From NCBI GenBank assembly GCA_947501845.1, contig CANMXP010000026.1, forward strand, positions 1 through 64,000: a DNA stretch of 64,000 bases, given 5' to 3'. The position numbers and the translations under genes are program-made. The stretch comes from an uncultured Flavobacteriaceae bacterium. GTDB lineage: Bacteria > Bacteroidota > Bacteroidia > Flavobacteriales > Flavobacteriaceae. The notes under the pieces were generated by a model. That model searched no databases and was not told where the DNA came from. It was given only the letters and a program-made list of their open reading frames with translations. This document shows, in pieces, positions 8,536-19,400 of this stretch (position 1 is its first letter; each line of letters opens with the position of its first letter).

Positions 8536-11130
8536 TTACTTTATTTCCTTTAAAGCATTATTTATTAATGTTCTTAAATGTTGCTTATGAGCTCTAGACG
8601 CTATATTTCCTGTATTTGTAGCCATAGTTTTAATATTCTTTAAATTGTACAATGCCATAGACTTGGCATTATTTGTATATCTGCTGCTTTGCTTACCAGT
8701 AAGCATATCTATGAGCATATTAGTATATTCTAGTTGTAAGTTTTGTCTAAAAGAGTTTACGTTGGAATAAATATCAGCTTTAAAAACGGCCTTATTCAAA
8801 TCATTCATAAAAGTTGACAGTCTATAAGTATTGCCATATAATTCAGAATCTGTGATCCTTTGTAATGTATTAGGGTGTAATATATGATTGAGTACATTTT
8901 TTTGGTACCCTAATACCTGTCTATGAATTTTAGGATCCTCAGGTGTTCTAAAATTAAACCCTCTTCTTTGCATTGCTAAATAGTTGTATAAATCATTAGG
9001 CGCATTAAAAGCATTGGGAGCAAATACATATTTGCTTAAAGCAGTCATAGCTCGCTTTTGATCTGTTAAACTTACTGGTGTGTAAGGTTGTTTTTCTCCA
9101 TTTTGCCCAGCCATAGACCTGTCTACGTATACACCGCCAATAAATCTTGAAATAACGTTGGCAGCACTTCCTCTTTGACTGCTTAAAATATAATATGCTT
9201 GTCTTAATTCTTGATAGGATTTCCCCGGTTTGGTAAACTTGTCTTTTATACCCGTCATCATAGCATTGATCGTTTCAAACCGATCAATAGAATATCTAAT
9301 TTGATCATTAGACATATCTCCCACCATTACTCTTGGATCAATAGCTTTTCCAGGTGAACGCATGTCATCAGCATCATTACCAAAAATAAGTTCTGGTTTG
9401 GTTGATTGGTCTAACAATTTGGTTCGTTCGAGTTTTGTTTTAAAAGGTGTATACCCAAATTGAATGGCCCAAACATCATAAGGTCCAACAGCGGTATCGT
9501 AATATTGCCCTTGTTTTGTTCGGTCTTTTGTGATATTAATCGCAGCATAATCCATTACAGAACCTGTTAAGCATTTACCTTTTATAAAATCGGCATCAGC
9601 TAATTGTTCGGGAGTGAATAATTGACTTGCCTTCATATTATGGTTTAAACCCAGTGTATGACCAATTTCGTGCATGATTAAAGCAATCATGGCTTCTTTT
9701 TTCATACGCTTCATCTCTAAATCTGAGGCATTTGTAGCTTTTAATACCGTATTTCCAAAAAGGGTGTTTTCATGCATAACATGTCCTAAAGAGCAATACA
9801 TTTTATGATCTTCTTCCGTATCTGTATTCTCAAAAGCCTCATGTAATGATGCTAAATCAAATAATTTATCATACATCACCCTATTGGTAAAATGGACATA
9901 TTCTAACATAATGTCTGCACCTAAAATTTGACCTGTCTTAGGATTTACAAAACTAGGGCCATAGCCACCAAAAGGAGGTTGAGGAGAGGATGTCCAGCGT
10001 AAAACGTTATACCTTATATCTCCAGCATCCCAATTGGCATCATCAGGCTGGATTTTAACTACCATAGCGTTTTTAAATCCTGCTTTTTCAAAAGCAACAT
10101 TCCATTGTAAAACAGCTTTTTTTATAGTTTCTCGCCACTCCGCTGGCGTCGAGTTTTCTATCCACCAAGTAATGGGTTCGGTAGGTTCTGTAATGGCTGC
10201 ATTTGGATCTTTCTTTTTTAAGTTCCAACGATGTACCAAATCACGATATGGTGTTGCACTGGTAGATGTTTGATCATCTACTTTGGTTGTAAAATAACCA
10301 ACTCTGGGATCATCATATCTAATTTCATAATCATTTTCTGGGAGTGCTATTAAGCTATGAAACACTTTAATACTTACATTTCTCCCATCTGCTACCGCAT
10401 TGGAACCTCTATTTAAAACGGAAGGTGATGAATATACATATTCTACTGCTAAATCTGTATTGTCATCATAATTGCGAATTGCGGCTATTTTAGTTTTTGT
10501 CTTATTTAAACTTCCTAGTTTAAAAGCGTTGGGAGCAGATCTAGGAGATCTTGGTCGCTTAATTTGTGACAGGGTTTCGGCTAAAAAAAGATTATCGGCT
10601 TTTATTAGATACAGCCCCTTTTTTTTATCATGGCTTTCAATTTTTATACTAGCCATATTTCCATTGCTTATATTGGCATCTTTAGATTTAGAAAGTTCAC
10701 TTTCAGGATCAAAGTAAAACGATGTGTTTTGTGTTATAAACTCAATCTTATTAAAATATTTTTGAATTTTAAATACTTTAGAGCCTCTGTAAGAGCCTCT
10801 AATAATTCTTCCAGCATCCATAACACCATCTGCAATTTGACTAAAATAAATGTACTCTTTGTTTATTTGGTCATCTGAAATAATCATTTGCACAGATCCC
10901 GTTATTGTATCCTGATAAATAGTGAATAAACCATCAATTTTTTTACTGGATTTCACTAGTTCTGCAATCGTCTTTTCTTTTTTCTTTTTCTTTATAGGTT
11001 TAGGAGCAATCTCTATTTGATTTTTTTTCTTTCCCTTTTTCTGAGCTTGCGCACTTTCAGATATAGAGAAAAGCATTAATGTTAATACAAAACAAATAAG
11101 CTTCGCTGTCCTTAAATTTTTAAATTTCAT
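8536..11130 (-). CDS. Secreted zinc-dependent metalloprotease (DUF5117/DUF4953 type)
   Basis: An 864-residue secreted protease. The ATG at 11130 begins MKFKNLRTAKLI and a signal peptide ending near AQAQ; the frame is open further upstream but lacks a better start. After a Lys-rich linker comes a DUF5117-like region, then a metzincin-like catalytic domain with HEIGHTLGLNH at residues 487-497 and a Met-turn phrase SVMDYAAIN about 40 residues later. This architecture is common in marine Bacteroidetes. It probably cleaves external protein outside the cell or on its surface. It is monocistronic, ending at a bidirectional terminator. Substrate unknown. Confidence 0.9.
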   Translation of the reverse strand: MKFKNLRTAKLICFVLTLMLFSISESAQAQKKGKKKNQIEIAPKPIKKKKKEKTIAELVKSSKKIDGLFTIYQDTITGSVQMIISDDQINKEYIYFSQIADGVMDAGRIIRGSYRGSKVFKIQKYFNKIEFITQNTSFYFDPESELSKSKDANISNGNMASIKIESHDKKKGLYLIKADNLFLAETLSQIKRPRSPRSAPNAFKLGSLNKTKTKIAAIRNYDDNTDLAVEYVYSSPSVLNRGSNAVADGRNVSIKVFHSLIALPENDYEIRYDDPRVGYFTTKVDDQTSTSATPYRDLVHRWNLKKKDPNAAITEPTEPITWWIENSTPAEWRETIKKAVLQWNVAFEKAGFKNAMVVKIQPDDANWDAGDIRYNVLRWTSSPQPPFGGYGPSFVNPKTGQILGADIMLEYVHFTNRVMYDKLFDLASLHEAFENTDTEEDHKMYCSLGHVMHENTLFGNTVLKATNASDLEMKRMKKEAMIALIMHEIGHTLGLNHNMKASQLFTPEQLADADFIKGKCLTGSVMDYAAINITKDRTKQGQYYDTAVGPYDVWAIQFGYTPFKTKLERTKLLDQSTKPELIFGNDADDMRSPGKAIDPRVMVGDMSNDQIRYSIDRFETINAMMTGIKDKFTKPGKSYQELRQAYYILSSQRGSAANVISRFIGGVYVDRSMAGQNGEKQPYTPVSLTDQKRAMTALSKYVFAPNAFNAPNDLYNYLAMQRRGFNFRTPEDPKIHRQVLGYQKNVLNHILHPNTLQRITDSELYGNTYRLSTFMNDLNKAVFKADIYSNVNSFRQNLQLEYTNMLIDMLTGKQSSRYTNNAKSMALYNLKNIKTMATNTGNIASRAHKQHLRTLINNALKEIK

Positions 11131-11295
11131 AATATTAAAACGATTAGAATTCAATTTTTATTGATTGTTTAGAATTAGTCACTATAAAATTAAAAATAAA
11201 GAATAGCTTATGTCTACAAAAAAATGTTAAAAGAAACCTAATGTTATATGTTTTAAAGTCTTATGGTAGACAATATATCAGTATCTTTAACCATT

Positions 11296-12024
11296 ATGAT
11301 AAAAGATACCAAGATAGCCGTGCTAATTGATGGCGATAATATCCCATCAAAATATATTTCTGAAATGATGGAAGAAATAGCCAAATATGGTACGCCAACA
11401 ATAAAACGAATTTATGGAGATTGGACAAAACCACATTTGTCTAAGTGGAAAAGTATATTGTTAGAAAATGCAATTACACCAATTCAACAGTACAGTTATA
11501 CTACAGGAAAAAATGCTACAGACTCGGCTATGATTATTGATGCGATGGATGTACTGTATTCAGAAAAAGTCAATGGTTTTTGTTTGGTGTCTTCTGATAG
11601 TGATTTTACAAAATTAGCAACAAGGCTGCGTGAAGCTGGGATGCAGGTATATGGAATGGGAGAGAAGAAAACACCGAACCCTTTTATTGTTGCTTGTGAT
11701 AAGTTTATTTATCTGGAAATTCTTCAAAAAGATGTTGAAAAAGACACTAAAGAAGGCCCTTCTAAAAAGAAGAATTTATATAATATTACACCTAAGGTTA
11801 TAAGACTTCTTAAAAATTCAGTATCTGATGCAGCAGACGATGACGGTTGGGCATTTTTAGGTGACGTTGGTTCTTTGATACTAAAAAAACAACCTAATTT
11901 TGATTCTAGAAATTTTGGTTTTGATAAATTAACACCTCTATTTAAGTCGTTAGATCACTTTGAAATAGAACAGCGTGACCAAAGTAATGGACGGTTTAAA
12001 TTAATATATGTTAGGAATAAATAG
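11296..12024 (+). CDS. NYN domain protein with C-terminal OST-HTH/LOTUS domain
   Basis: A 242-residue putative ribonuclease. The NYN (PIN-like) domain fills residues 5-150 with acidic motifs VLIDGDN (Asp12, Asp14), ATDSAM (Asp76) and VSSDSDF (Asp101, Asp103), the expected metal-binding set. Residues about 170-240 fit the OST-HTH/LOTUS RNA-binding fold (WAFLGDVGSLILKKQPNFDSRNFGF). The ATG at 11296 is chosen since MIKDTKIAVLIDGDN starts at the core; an upstream ATG at 11263 adds eleven residues. Likely acts on structured RNA; the substrate is not known. Confidence 0.88.
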   Translation: MIKDTKIAVLIDGDNIPSKYISEMMEEIAKYGTPTIKRIYGDWTKPHLSKWKSILLENAITPIQQYSYTTGKNATDSAMIIDAMDVLYSEKVNGFCLVSSDSDFTKLATRLREAGMQVYGMGEKKTPNPFIVACDKFIYLEILQKDVEKDTKEGPSKKKNLYNITPKVIRLLKNSVSDAADDDGWAFLGDVGSLILKKQPNFDSRNFGFDKLTPLFKSLDHFEIEQRDQSNGRFKLIYVRNK

Positions 12025-12043
12025 TTTATAGTGCTATAAACTA
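12022..12043. terminator. Perfect 10-bp hairpin between convergent genes
   Basis: TAGTTTATAG and CTATAAACTA flank a 2-base centre, overlapping the stop codon of the NYN gene and ending 16 bases before the end of the oppositely oriented oxidoreductase gene. The T-tract is weak, so terminator function is plausible but not certain. Confidence 0.5.
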
Positions 12044-12059
12044 CCACTTTTACAGAAAT

Positions 12060-13055
12060 TTATAGCTGCCCTAATATTTTATCCATAACCCAGCTAGTGT
12101 GAAGAGCAGAATTTCCAGTAGAGGGATGTGTGTAATTTCTTTTGATAAGCATATCTCGCATGCCTTCTACATGATGCAGCTGTATATGTTTAGGATTTTC
12201 AATAAACAGTTCTTCGTGTTTAGTTTCGCTGTTTAGTGTTATTGGGTTGTTATGAAACATAGAAAATAAGATAGTTCCCTTATTTCCAAAAATCTCGACT
12301 TTATCGGTATGGCTATCACAACCAAAATTCCAACAACCAGATCCCGTAATACCATTTTCATGTACCCAACAGGCGGTAACCGCATCTTTAGATGTATAAA
12401 GGCCTTGTTGGTTAAAACTTATGCCATGAGCATCTTTTATATTACCAAGTAGGTATGTAAACAAATCCAGTCCATGGCTTGCCAAATCATCAAAATAACC
12501 ACCAGGAGCTATTTCAGAATCTGTTCTCCAGTTGTATGATTTAGATTTATCTATATCACTAGCTGGTTTGCTTAAATGCCAATTGATATGCCTCACATCT
12601 CCAATGTAATTATTTTCTAACCAATTTTTTATTTGATTAAAACGAGGTAACAATCTTCTATAATATGCAACAAATAAAGGTAACTTCCTATCCTTGAAAG
12701 CATTGTATATTTTAAGGCTATCTTTATATGAAGGAGACATAGGTTTTTCTATGCAACAAATTTTTCCCGCATTGGCTACTTTTAATGCATAGAGTTTATG
12801 TGTATCTGGAGGTGTGGCTATATAAATAGCATCAATATCATTGTCATTGATTAAGTCATCTGCATTGGCATAAACTTTATTTATGTTATGCCTTTGCGCA
12901 TAGTCTTTGGCTTTTTCATAATCTCGCCTCATGACTGCTGTTAGCTCGAACCCGTCTATTATTTTGTATGCGGGACCACTTTTAACTTCTGTAACATTTC
13001 CACAACCAATAATTCCCCATCTAATTGAGTTGTCAAATTTTTGAGAGTTTGGCAT
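12060..13055 (-). CDS. Gfo/Idh/MocA family oxidoreductase
   Basis: A 331-residue NAD(P)-dependent sugar or inositol dehydrogenase-type protein. Rossmann motif GIIGCGNVTE is at about residues 14-23 and the family EKP motif is in CCIEKPMSPS near 97. A C-terminal GFO_IDH_MocA_C-like sheet follows (GGYFDDLASHGLDLFTYLLG carries the catalytic-region His). There is no signal peptide. It sits 25 bases downstream of yebC in the same direction. Substrate cannot be inferred from context. Confidence 0.9.
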   Translation of the reverse strand: MPNSQKFDNSIRWGIIGCGNVTEVKSGPAYKIIDGFELTAVMRRDYEKAKDYAQRHNINKVYANADDLINDNDIDAIYIATPPDTHKLYALKVANAGKICCIEKPMSPSYKDSLKIYNAFKDRKLPLFVAYYRRLLPRFNQIKNWLENNYIGDVRHINWHLSKPASDIDKSKSYNWRTDSEIAPGGYFDDLASHGLDLFTYLLGNIKDAHGISFNQQGLYTSKDAVTACWVHENGITGSGCWNFGCDSHTDKVEIFGNKGTILFSMFHNNPITLNSETKHEELFIENPKHIQLHHVEGMRDMLIKRNYTHPSTGNSALHTSWVMDKILGQL

Positions 13056-13080
13056 GCGGCTTTATTAAATTAAGAAAAAC

Positions 13081-13800
13081 TTATTCTGCACTTTCTTCCA
13101 TAGTGTGGTAGACATTCTGTACATCGTCATCATCGTCTAACTTTTCTAAAAGCTTCTCAACATCGGCAGTTTGCTCGGCAGTAAGTGGTTTTGTTACCTG
13201 TGGAATCCGTTCAAAGCCTGAAGATAATATTTCGATGCCACGGGTTTCTAATTCGGCTTGGATAGCTCCAAAGCTTTCAAAGGGCGCATAAATTAATATG
13301 CCATCTTCGTCTGCAAAGACTTCTTCGGCTCCAAAGTCAATAAACTCTAGTTCAATTTCTTCGGGATCTAAACCCTCTGCATTGATTCTAAAATTACAGG
13401 TATGGTCAAACATGAAAACTACAGAACCAGATGTACCTAAGCTACCGTCACATTTATTAAAATAACTGCGTACATTGGCTACTGTTCGAGTATTATTGTC
13501 GGTTGCTGTTTCAACTAAAACAGCAATACCGTGGGGTGCATACCCTTCAAAAATAACTTCTTTATAATCGCCCTGACTTTTATCACTTGCTTTTTTAATA
13601 GCACGTTCTATATTGTCTTTAGGCATATTAACAGCCTTGGCATTTTGTATAACAGCTCTTAAGCGGGAATTACTGTCTGGGTCTGGACCGCCTTCTTTTA
13701 CTGCCATAACAATGTCTTTGCCTATGCGAGTAAAGGCTTTGCTCATAGCCGCCCAACGTTTCATCTTTCTTGCTTTTCTAAATTCAAAAGCTCTTCCCAT
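13081..13800 (-). CDS. YebC/PmpR family (TACO1-like) regulator
   Basis: A 239-residue YebC family protein, known either as a transcriptional regulator or, in recent work on the family, as a ribosome-associated factor easing proline-rich stalling. The opening MGRAFEFRKARKMKRWAAM and the phrase GGPDPDSNSRLRAVIQNAK are highly typical; the C-terminus is acidic (DDDDDV). Length matches the family. The start ATG at 13800 is unambiguous. No ruvC/ruvA neighbours are seen. Confidence 0.93.
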   Translation of the reverse strand: MGRAFEFRKARKMKRWAAMSKAFTRIGKDIVMAVKEGGPDPDSNSRLRAVIQNAKAVNMPKDNIERAIKKASDKSQGDYKEVIFEGYAPHGIAVLVETATDNNTRTVANVRSYFNKCDGSLGTSGSVVFMFDHTCNFRINAEGLDPEEIELEFIDFGAEEVFADEDGILIYAPFESFGAIQAELETRGIEILSSGFERIPQVTKPLTAEQTADVEKLLEKLDDDDDVQNVYHTMEESAE

Positions 13801-13900
13801 AATATAAATTCTTTTATTTTGTTCCCTCGAAGGAAGGAACCTATTTGATATATAAATAATTTAGCCTCGCAAAGTTAAAAAGCTTGCTGTCAAAAACAAA

Positions 13901-14194
13901 TTATTCTTCATCAGGTTCAACTATAGCTTCAATAGCCTCTGCTAATTTAAAATCTTTATCAGTAACACCATTTGCATCATGGGTTGATAATGAAATTGTA
14001 AGGACATTATATACATTAGACCAGTTTGGGTGATGGTTTAAAGCCTCGCATTCAAAGGCAATTCTGCTCATAGCGCTAAAACAATCTTTGAAATTTTCGA
14101 ATTCAAATTCGGCATGAATCGCATGATCATAATAATCCCAGTCTGGGAAATGTAATAATCGTTTTTCTATATCTTGTTCTGAAAGTTTGCTCAT
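13901..14194 (-). CDS. phhB: 4a-hydroxytetrahydrobiopterin dehydratase
   Basis: Pterin-4a-carbinolamine dehydratase, recycling the cofactor product of aromatic amino acid hydroxylases. The 97-residue protein has the motif NHHPNWSNVYN (active-site His pair around residues 53-54) and the later helix motif GVTDKDFKLAEAIE, both diagnostic. Size matches the family. No phenylalanine hydroxylase gene is in the window; in some bacteria the protein also serves molybdopterin metabolism. Confidence 0.92.
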   Translation of the reverse strand: MSKLSEQDIEKRLLHFPDWDYYDHAIHAEFEFENFKDCFSAMSRIAFECEALNHHPNWSNVYNVLTISLSTHDANGVTDKDFKLAEAIEAIVEPDEE

Positions 14195-14255
14195 AAAATT
14201 TAATATTTAGTAGATGTGATTTTACTAATTTAACGATTTCGGGAATTAAAATCAA

Positions 14256-15095
14256 TTATAATTTTAATTCTGATACTATTTCTTGGCTTTTAAGTTGAAG
14301 GTGTTTAGGCAATAGGTTATATTTAGGTAATACAGCTAGATATCTATCATCATTAGTGGTATAAACATTTTTATAAGTTACTTTGATGTCCAGTTCAAAA
14401 GAAGCAATTATTTCTTTTATAAAATCGTCGTGGTGTACCAAATCACTACTCCCTAAATGAAAAATACCAGATTTATTTCGGTTGATTATATAGTGAACTT
14501 GTTGTGTTACTTTCACATCATTTGTCACATTCATAATTAGGTTAGGAAATACTTCTATGGGTTCTTTTTCTTTTATATTTTCTCGTATCTCTTCTATTCT
14601 TGGAGATTGTGCTCCAAACACCATAGGTAACCTTAAAATAACAACTTGCTTTTTAGGCATGCGTAATAACATGTTTTCAATTTTAATTTTGAAATGCCCA
14701 TAAACACTATGACTTAAGGTTTTGTCGGTTTCGTAGCTCGGATATTTGCTGTAGGCATCAAAAACATTTGCAGAGGATAAAAAAATGAGTTTTATTTTAT
14801 TTGTAAAAACATATTCTGCCAAGTGTTGGTGTGCTATTAGTTGTGCTGAGAAATTACCACGAAGTGCCGAAATTACAATGGTTGGTTTTACGATGTCTAA
14901 TATTTCATAAACATCATCCTCTTCAATATTATATTGAAAGAAATGTTTGTTCTTTTCGTGTTGTTTATTCGAAGTATTGTATGTTCCAAATGTTTTAAAG
15001 TAGGCACATAGTTCCTTATAAATGGCACCACCCAAAAAACCACTGGCTCCCAGTATTAAAATTCTATGTTTGCTTTCTTTCGTCTGCCCTTTCAT
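14256..15095 (-). CDS. NAD-dependent epimerase/RfbD-like SDR
   Basis: A 279-residue extended short-chain dehydrogenase. The nucleotide-binding motif ILGASGFLGGAIY is at residues 13-25; the catalytic Ser/Tyr-x3-Lys set appears as FLSSANVF and YGHFKIK (Tyr152 region). It resembles dTDP-4-dehydrorhamnose reductase and sugar-nucleotide epimerases. It lies 22 bases downstream of gcvT in the same direction but has no metabolic link to it. Substrate not assignable. Confidence 0.85.
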   Translation of the reverse strand: MKGQTKESKHRILILGASGFLGGAIYKELCAYFKTFGTYNTSNKQHEKNKHFFQYNIEEDDVYEILDIVKPTIVISALRGNFSAQLIAHQHLAEYVFTNKIKLIFLSSANVFDAYSKYPSYETDKTLSHSVYGHFKIKIENMLLRMPKKQVVILRLPMVFGAQSPRIEEIRENIKEKEPIEVFPNLIMNVTNDVKVTQQVHYIINRNKSGIFHLGSSDLVHHDDFIKEIIASFELDIKVTYKNVYTTNDDRYLAVLPKYNLLPKHLQLKSQEIVSELKL

Positions 15096-15117
15096 CCAAT
15101 AGAATATGTTTTAAAGA

Positions 15118-16200
15118 TCAACCTTTATAGAAAGGTAGTTTTATTACCGTTGCTGGCACGGCATTTTTTCGTATTTGAATATTTATTTTACTATTAACAT
15201 CTGCAAAAACTGTTGGGACATAACCTAAGCCTATACCTTTTCCTAATGATGGAGACATGGTTCCCGAAGTAACGATACCAATTTTATTTCCGTTGCCATC
15301 AACAATATCGTAGCCTTGTCTAGGAATACCACGTTCGTCAAGCTTAAAGGCAATTAATTTGCGTTTTGATCCACGTTGTTTTTCTGCTTCTAAGGCTTTG
15401 GAATTTGTGAATTCCTTAGTGAATTTACATACCCAACCTAAACCAGCTTCAATAGGAGAGGTGGTGTCATCAATATCATTTCCATAAAGGCAATAGCCCA
15501 TTTCTAAGCGTAAGGTGTCACGCGCAGCCAGTCCAATAGGTTTTATGTCGTAATTAGCCCCAGCTTCAAATACGCTATCCCAAATTTGTTTTACTTCACT
15601 GTTTTTACAATAAATTTCAAAACCACCACTTCCCGTATAACCAGTAGCGGATATAATAACATGATCTATACCAGCAAAATTACCAACTACAAAATTGTAA
15701 AACTTTATGGTAGATAAATCTTGGCTGGTAATAGCTTGCATGGCTTCTACGGCTTTAGGCCCTTGAATAGCAAGTAAAGCATAGTCTTCACTTAAGTTAC
15801 GCATGGTAGCGCCAACATCATTTTTAGACCGAATCCACTCCCAATCCTTTTCAATATTACTTGCATTAACAACCATTAAATAGGTTGCTTCTTTTATTTT
15901 ATAAATAATTAAGTCGTCTACAATACCACCTTCATCGTTAGGCAAGCAACTATATTGCGCTTTACCAATTGTTAATTTAGACGCATCGTTACTGGAAACT
16001 TTTTGAATGAGATCTAAGGCATGCTCTCCTTCAATTAAAAACTCACCCATATGCGATACATCAAATACACCAACTGATTTTCTAACCGTTTCATGTTCTA
16101 TATTCACACCTTCGTATTGTACAGGCATATTGTAGCCTGCAAAAGATACCATTTTGGCTCCAAGGGCTTCGTGAGTTGATGTTAATGCAGTATTTTTCAT
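15118..16200 (-). CDS. gcvT: Glycine cleavage system aminomethyltransferase (T protein)
   Basis: Transfers the methylene group from aminomethyl-lipoyl H protein to tetrahydrofolate, releasing ammonia. The 360-residue protein has the family N-terminus ([20 protein letters not shown]), [11 protein letters not shown] near 45, [11 protein letters not shown] near 190 and LGLGYV-like GIGLGYVPT near the C-terminus. Length is normal. No gcvH or gcvP is adjacent, so the cleavage genes are dispersed. A TAnnTTTG element lies 32 bases upstream. Confidence 0.95.
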   Translation of the reverse strand: MKNTALTSTHEALGAKMVSFAGYNMPVQYEGVNIEHETVRKSVGVFDVSHMGEFLIEGEHALDLIQKVSSNDASKLTIGKAQYSCLPNDEGGIVDDLIIYKIKEATYLMVVNASNIEKDWEWIRSKNDVGATMRNLSEDYALLAIQGPKAVEAMQAITSQDLSTIKFYNFVVGNFAGIDHVIISATGYTGSGGFEIYCKNSEVKQIWDSVFEAGANYDIKPIGLAARDTLRLEMGYCLYGNDIDDTTSPIEAGLGWVCKFTKEFTNSKALEAEKQRGSKRKLIAFKLDERGIPRQGYDIVDGNGNKIGIVTSGTMSPSLGKGIGLGYVPTVFADVNSKINIQIRKNAVPATVIKLPFYKG

Positions 16201-16231
16201 GGTTGACTATTAATAATTAAATTTTGTAGCG

Positions 16232-16239
16232 CAAAACTA
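16232..16239 (-). promoter_or_regulatory. Candidate -7 promoter element for gcvT
   Basis: Read leftward, TAGTTTTG matches TAnnTTTG and ends 32 bases before the gcvT start. It overlaps a small GTAG/CTAC hairpin. No riboswitch-like structure is apparent in the 291-base divergent gap to the DUF5060 gene. Confidence 0.45.
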
Positions 16240-16491
16240 CACAAATTCGCAAGATTACTATCTAAAAAGTTTTGTTAAAAAATGAAGGTAATCTCAGTGC
16301 TTTATATTTTAATGATTTGACTATAAATTAACTATGGCAGATTGGTTTATTCTTAAGCTTTTTGGTGTTATTATCTATAAAAAAATTTAAGTATTTAAAT
16401 TATTAAAACGTAAGTTATTACTTTATTATGCATGTGATTTTTCGTATTTTAGAGCACCAAATAATTTTTTAAATCTTAACCTCATTATGTT

Positions 16492-19400
16492 ATGAAACAA
16501 TTCAAACTCTGGGCTAGCATATGGCTAACCCTTATTATCTCATTTACTGCAAGTTCACAAACAGTAAGTGTCACTGGCACTTCACAGAAGTGGCACAAGC
16601 TAACAGTCTCCCTAACATTACCAGGGAGTGTTTTAACAGAGAACAATAATACATTCAGAAATTCGAGAATGGATGTTGTTTTTACAAGACCAGATGGAAG
16701 TACTTTAAGAGTACCAGGCTTTTTTGCTGCAGATGGAAACGCGGCAAACACTAATGCTACAGAAGGAAACGTATTTAAAGCTTATCTACGACCAGACCAA
16801 TTAGGAGCATGGTCTTACCAGGTATTATATTATACAGGTACTGATGTGGCTACCAATGCTATTGGCAGCTTACCACCTCCAGTATATAACCTTACTGGTA
16901 CTGTAGGGACTATAGTGGCTTCTAACAAAACCCTTCCAGATTTAAGAGCTAAAGGAAAATTACAGTATCAAAAGACAGGTACCAACAACCAAAGAAGATA
17001 CCTTAGGTTTGCAGAGACAGGAGAATATTTTTTGAAATTCGGTCCAGATTCCCCTGAAAATTTTCTGGATTACAACGATTTTGATTTTGCTGATACTAGA
17101 AATAATTGCTCTTTATGTGTACAGCATTCTTATAGTCCGCATTCAGGAGATTTTAATACAGGAGACCCAACCTGGGATGGAGGAAAAGGAGAAAATATAA
17201 TTGGGGCAATTAATTATATGTCTGAAATAGGACAGGTTAATTCCATTTCGATGTCTTTGTATGGAGGCGATGACAAAAATGTTTTCCCATGGACAAAGGT
17301 CAATAGTAAATTCATCTATGATGTTTCAAAATTGGAACAGTGGGAGATCGTATTAAATCATGCTGAACAAAAAGGATTGCATTTGCATTTTAAATTAGCA
17401 GAAGCTGAAAACTGGTTTGCACTCAATACCATAGAAATTAATACATATTACCGTGAGATGGTGGCGAGATTTGGGCATCATTTAGGAGTGGAATGGAATA
17501 TTTCTGAGGAATATGGGAGTAGAAGTGCTAATGGTACGGCTGCTTCAGCAACTCCTAAAATTAATTTTCTTGATGCTGTAGATCCTTGGGATAATCTAAT
17601 TGTAATTCATACTAGACCTGAATCTGAATTCAAGCAAAAATACGATGACTTTTTGGCTCAAAACCCTAAGACCAAGTTAACGGGTGCTTCGATGCAAAAT
17701 GAAAGAAATAGCGGCAATTATCCTGAAGTGTTTACACTTACAAAAGATTTGATTGTCAAGTCAAGGAATAATAACACCCCATGGGTGGTTGCATCAGATG
17801 AGCAGGCTACAGCTAATAACGGTGTGTTTAACAACAATAGTGAAACCAATTCGAGTGTATCTCAGAGTGCCAGAAAGTATGTTCTATGGGGTAATTTAAT
17901 GGCAGGAGGTGCTGGTGTTATGTGGTATGGTGGTTCTAGGGGGGACTTTAGAACAGAAGATTTTCGCAGATACGTAATCCTTGACAGATGGGGACGTCAT
18001 GCCATTCGAACATTCTTTTTAGGTAGTGGTGTTGAATTTTGGAATACCGATAACAATGATAATTTGATTAGTGGAGCAGGAAACAGGTGTCTTGCTAATG
18101 CTGGTCAGGCTTATATCATTTATTTACCAAATGGAGGCTCAACGAACCTAAACTTAAGTGGTCAATCTGGAAACTTTGACGTTAAATGGTTTGATCCAAG
18201 AAACGGGGGAGTTTTGCAAAATGGAAGTGTTACTTCTGTTTCTGGTGGTGCTAGTCGAAATTTGGGGAATGCCCCAAACAATACGACTAGTGACTGGGCA
18301 ATTTTGGTAACAGCACAAACGGGTACAGATCCTGTAACGGGAGTAACTGTAGCTCCTACTACTTTGTCATTAGTACAAAGCCAAACATCCACACTTACAG
18401 CAACTGTTTTACCGTCTACAGCAGCAAACAAGAGTGTGATATGGTCTTCCAATAATACTTCTGTGGCGACAGTAAGTACTAGTGGAGTCGTTACTGCAGT
18501 ATCTGTAGGGACAGTAACAATAACAGTAACAACTGTTGATGGTAGTTTTACAGCTACATGTGCCGTTACAGTCACTGCTCCATCAGGTAATATTACAATA
18601 GGAAATGCAACAGATACCAATGCAGGTATAGATGGTTGGAAGTCTAATCTGGTAATCAATAAATCGGAGACTTATACAAATACAACTGGTTCTTCTCAAA
18701 CACTTAATATAAACGAATTTGTATTCTATGCTAATAGGGAAGCCGATCCTGTTACTCCGTTTATTGTTAAGGTTAACTCAGACAATGATTTTACGATCTT
18801 GGCAGTAGGAACTTCACGTAGCTCGACCGCCTATAATGTAGGAGAGAATACTTTAAACTTTAATACGGGTACAACGAAGCAGATTACACTTGCTAATGGA
18901 GAAACTATTGCTCCTGGTTTCTTAGATGCCAATGCTAATGGTGCTGGTGGAAGTATAGGATCTGTAATTCCTTTTGACCAAACATCTCCAGCAGATGAAA
19001 TTTGGTATACAGGAGGCCCTGCAAGCGGAAATTCGGCTAGTGTGGTAGAAGGAACTGCTCCTACAGCAGGTCTAAATACGCTTACCACTTTATCTAGAAA
19101 CTATAGATTTAAGATCAATTTGTCTGTAGCTACAAGTAGTTCACAAACTGTTACGCTTCCAGTGATCAATGATGCTTATTTGCAGGGTACAACTAATTTT
19201 AACAATAACGTTTTAAAGATTCAGCAGATAGGTACAGTTCGTGTTGGATATTTAATGTTTGATCTAAGTGGTGTTAACGGCACGATTACTAGTGCCGAAT
19301 TAAAGATGACTTGTAACGGAGACGGTTCAAGCAGTGCGATGAACATCAAGGTAGATAAAGGAAACAGTAGTAACTGGAATGAGAGTAACCTTTCTAGTTC

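Noticed and set aside
18162-18659. 165-residue leftward open frame inside the DUF5060 gene
   Set aside because: Antisense to the BIG2 repeat region with Val/Thr-rich low complexity; a shadow of the real frame.
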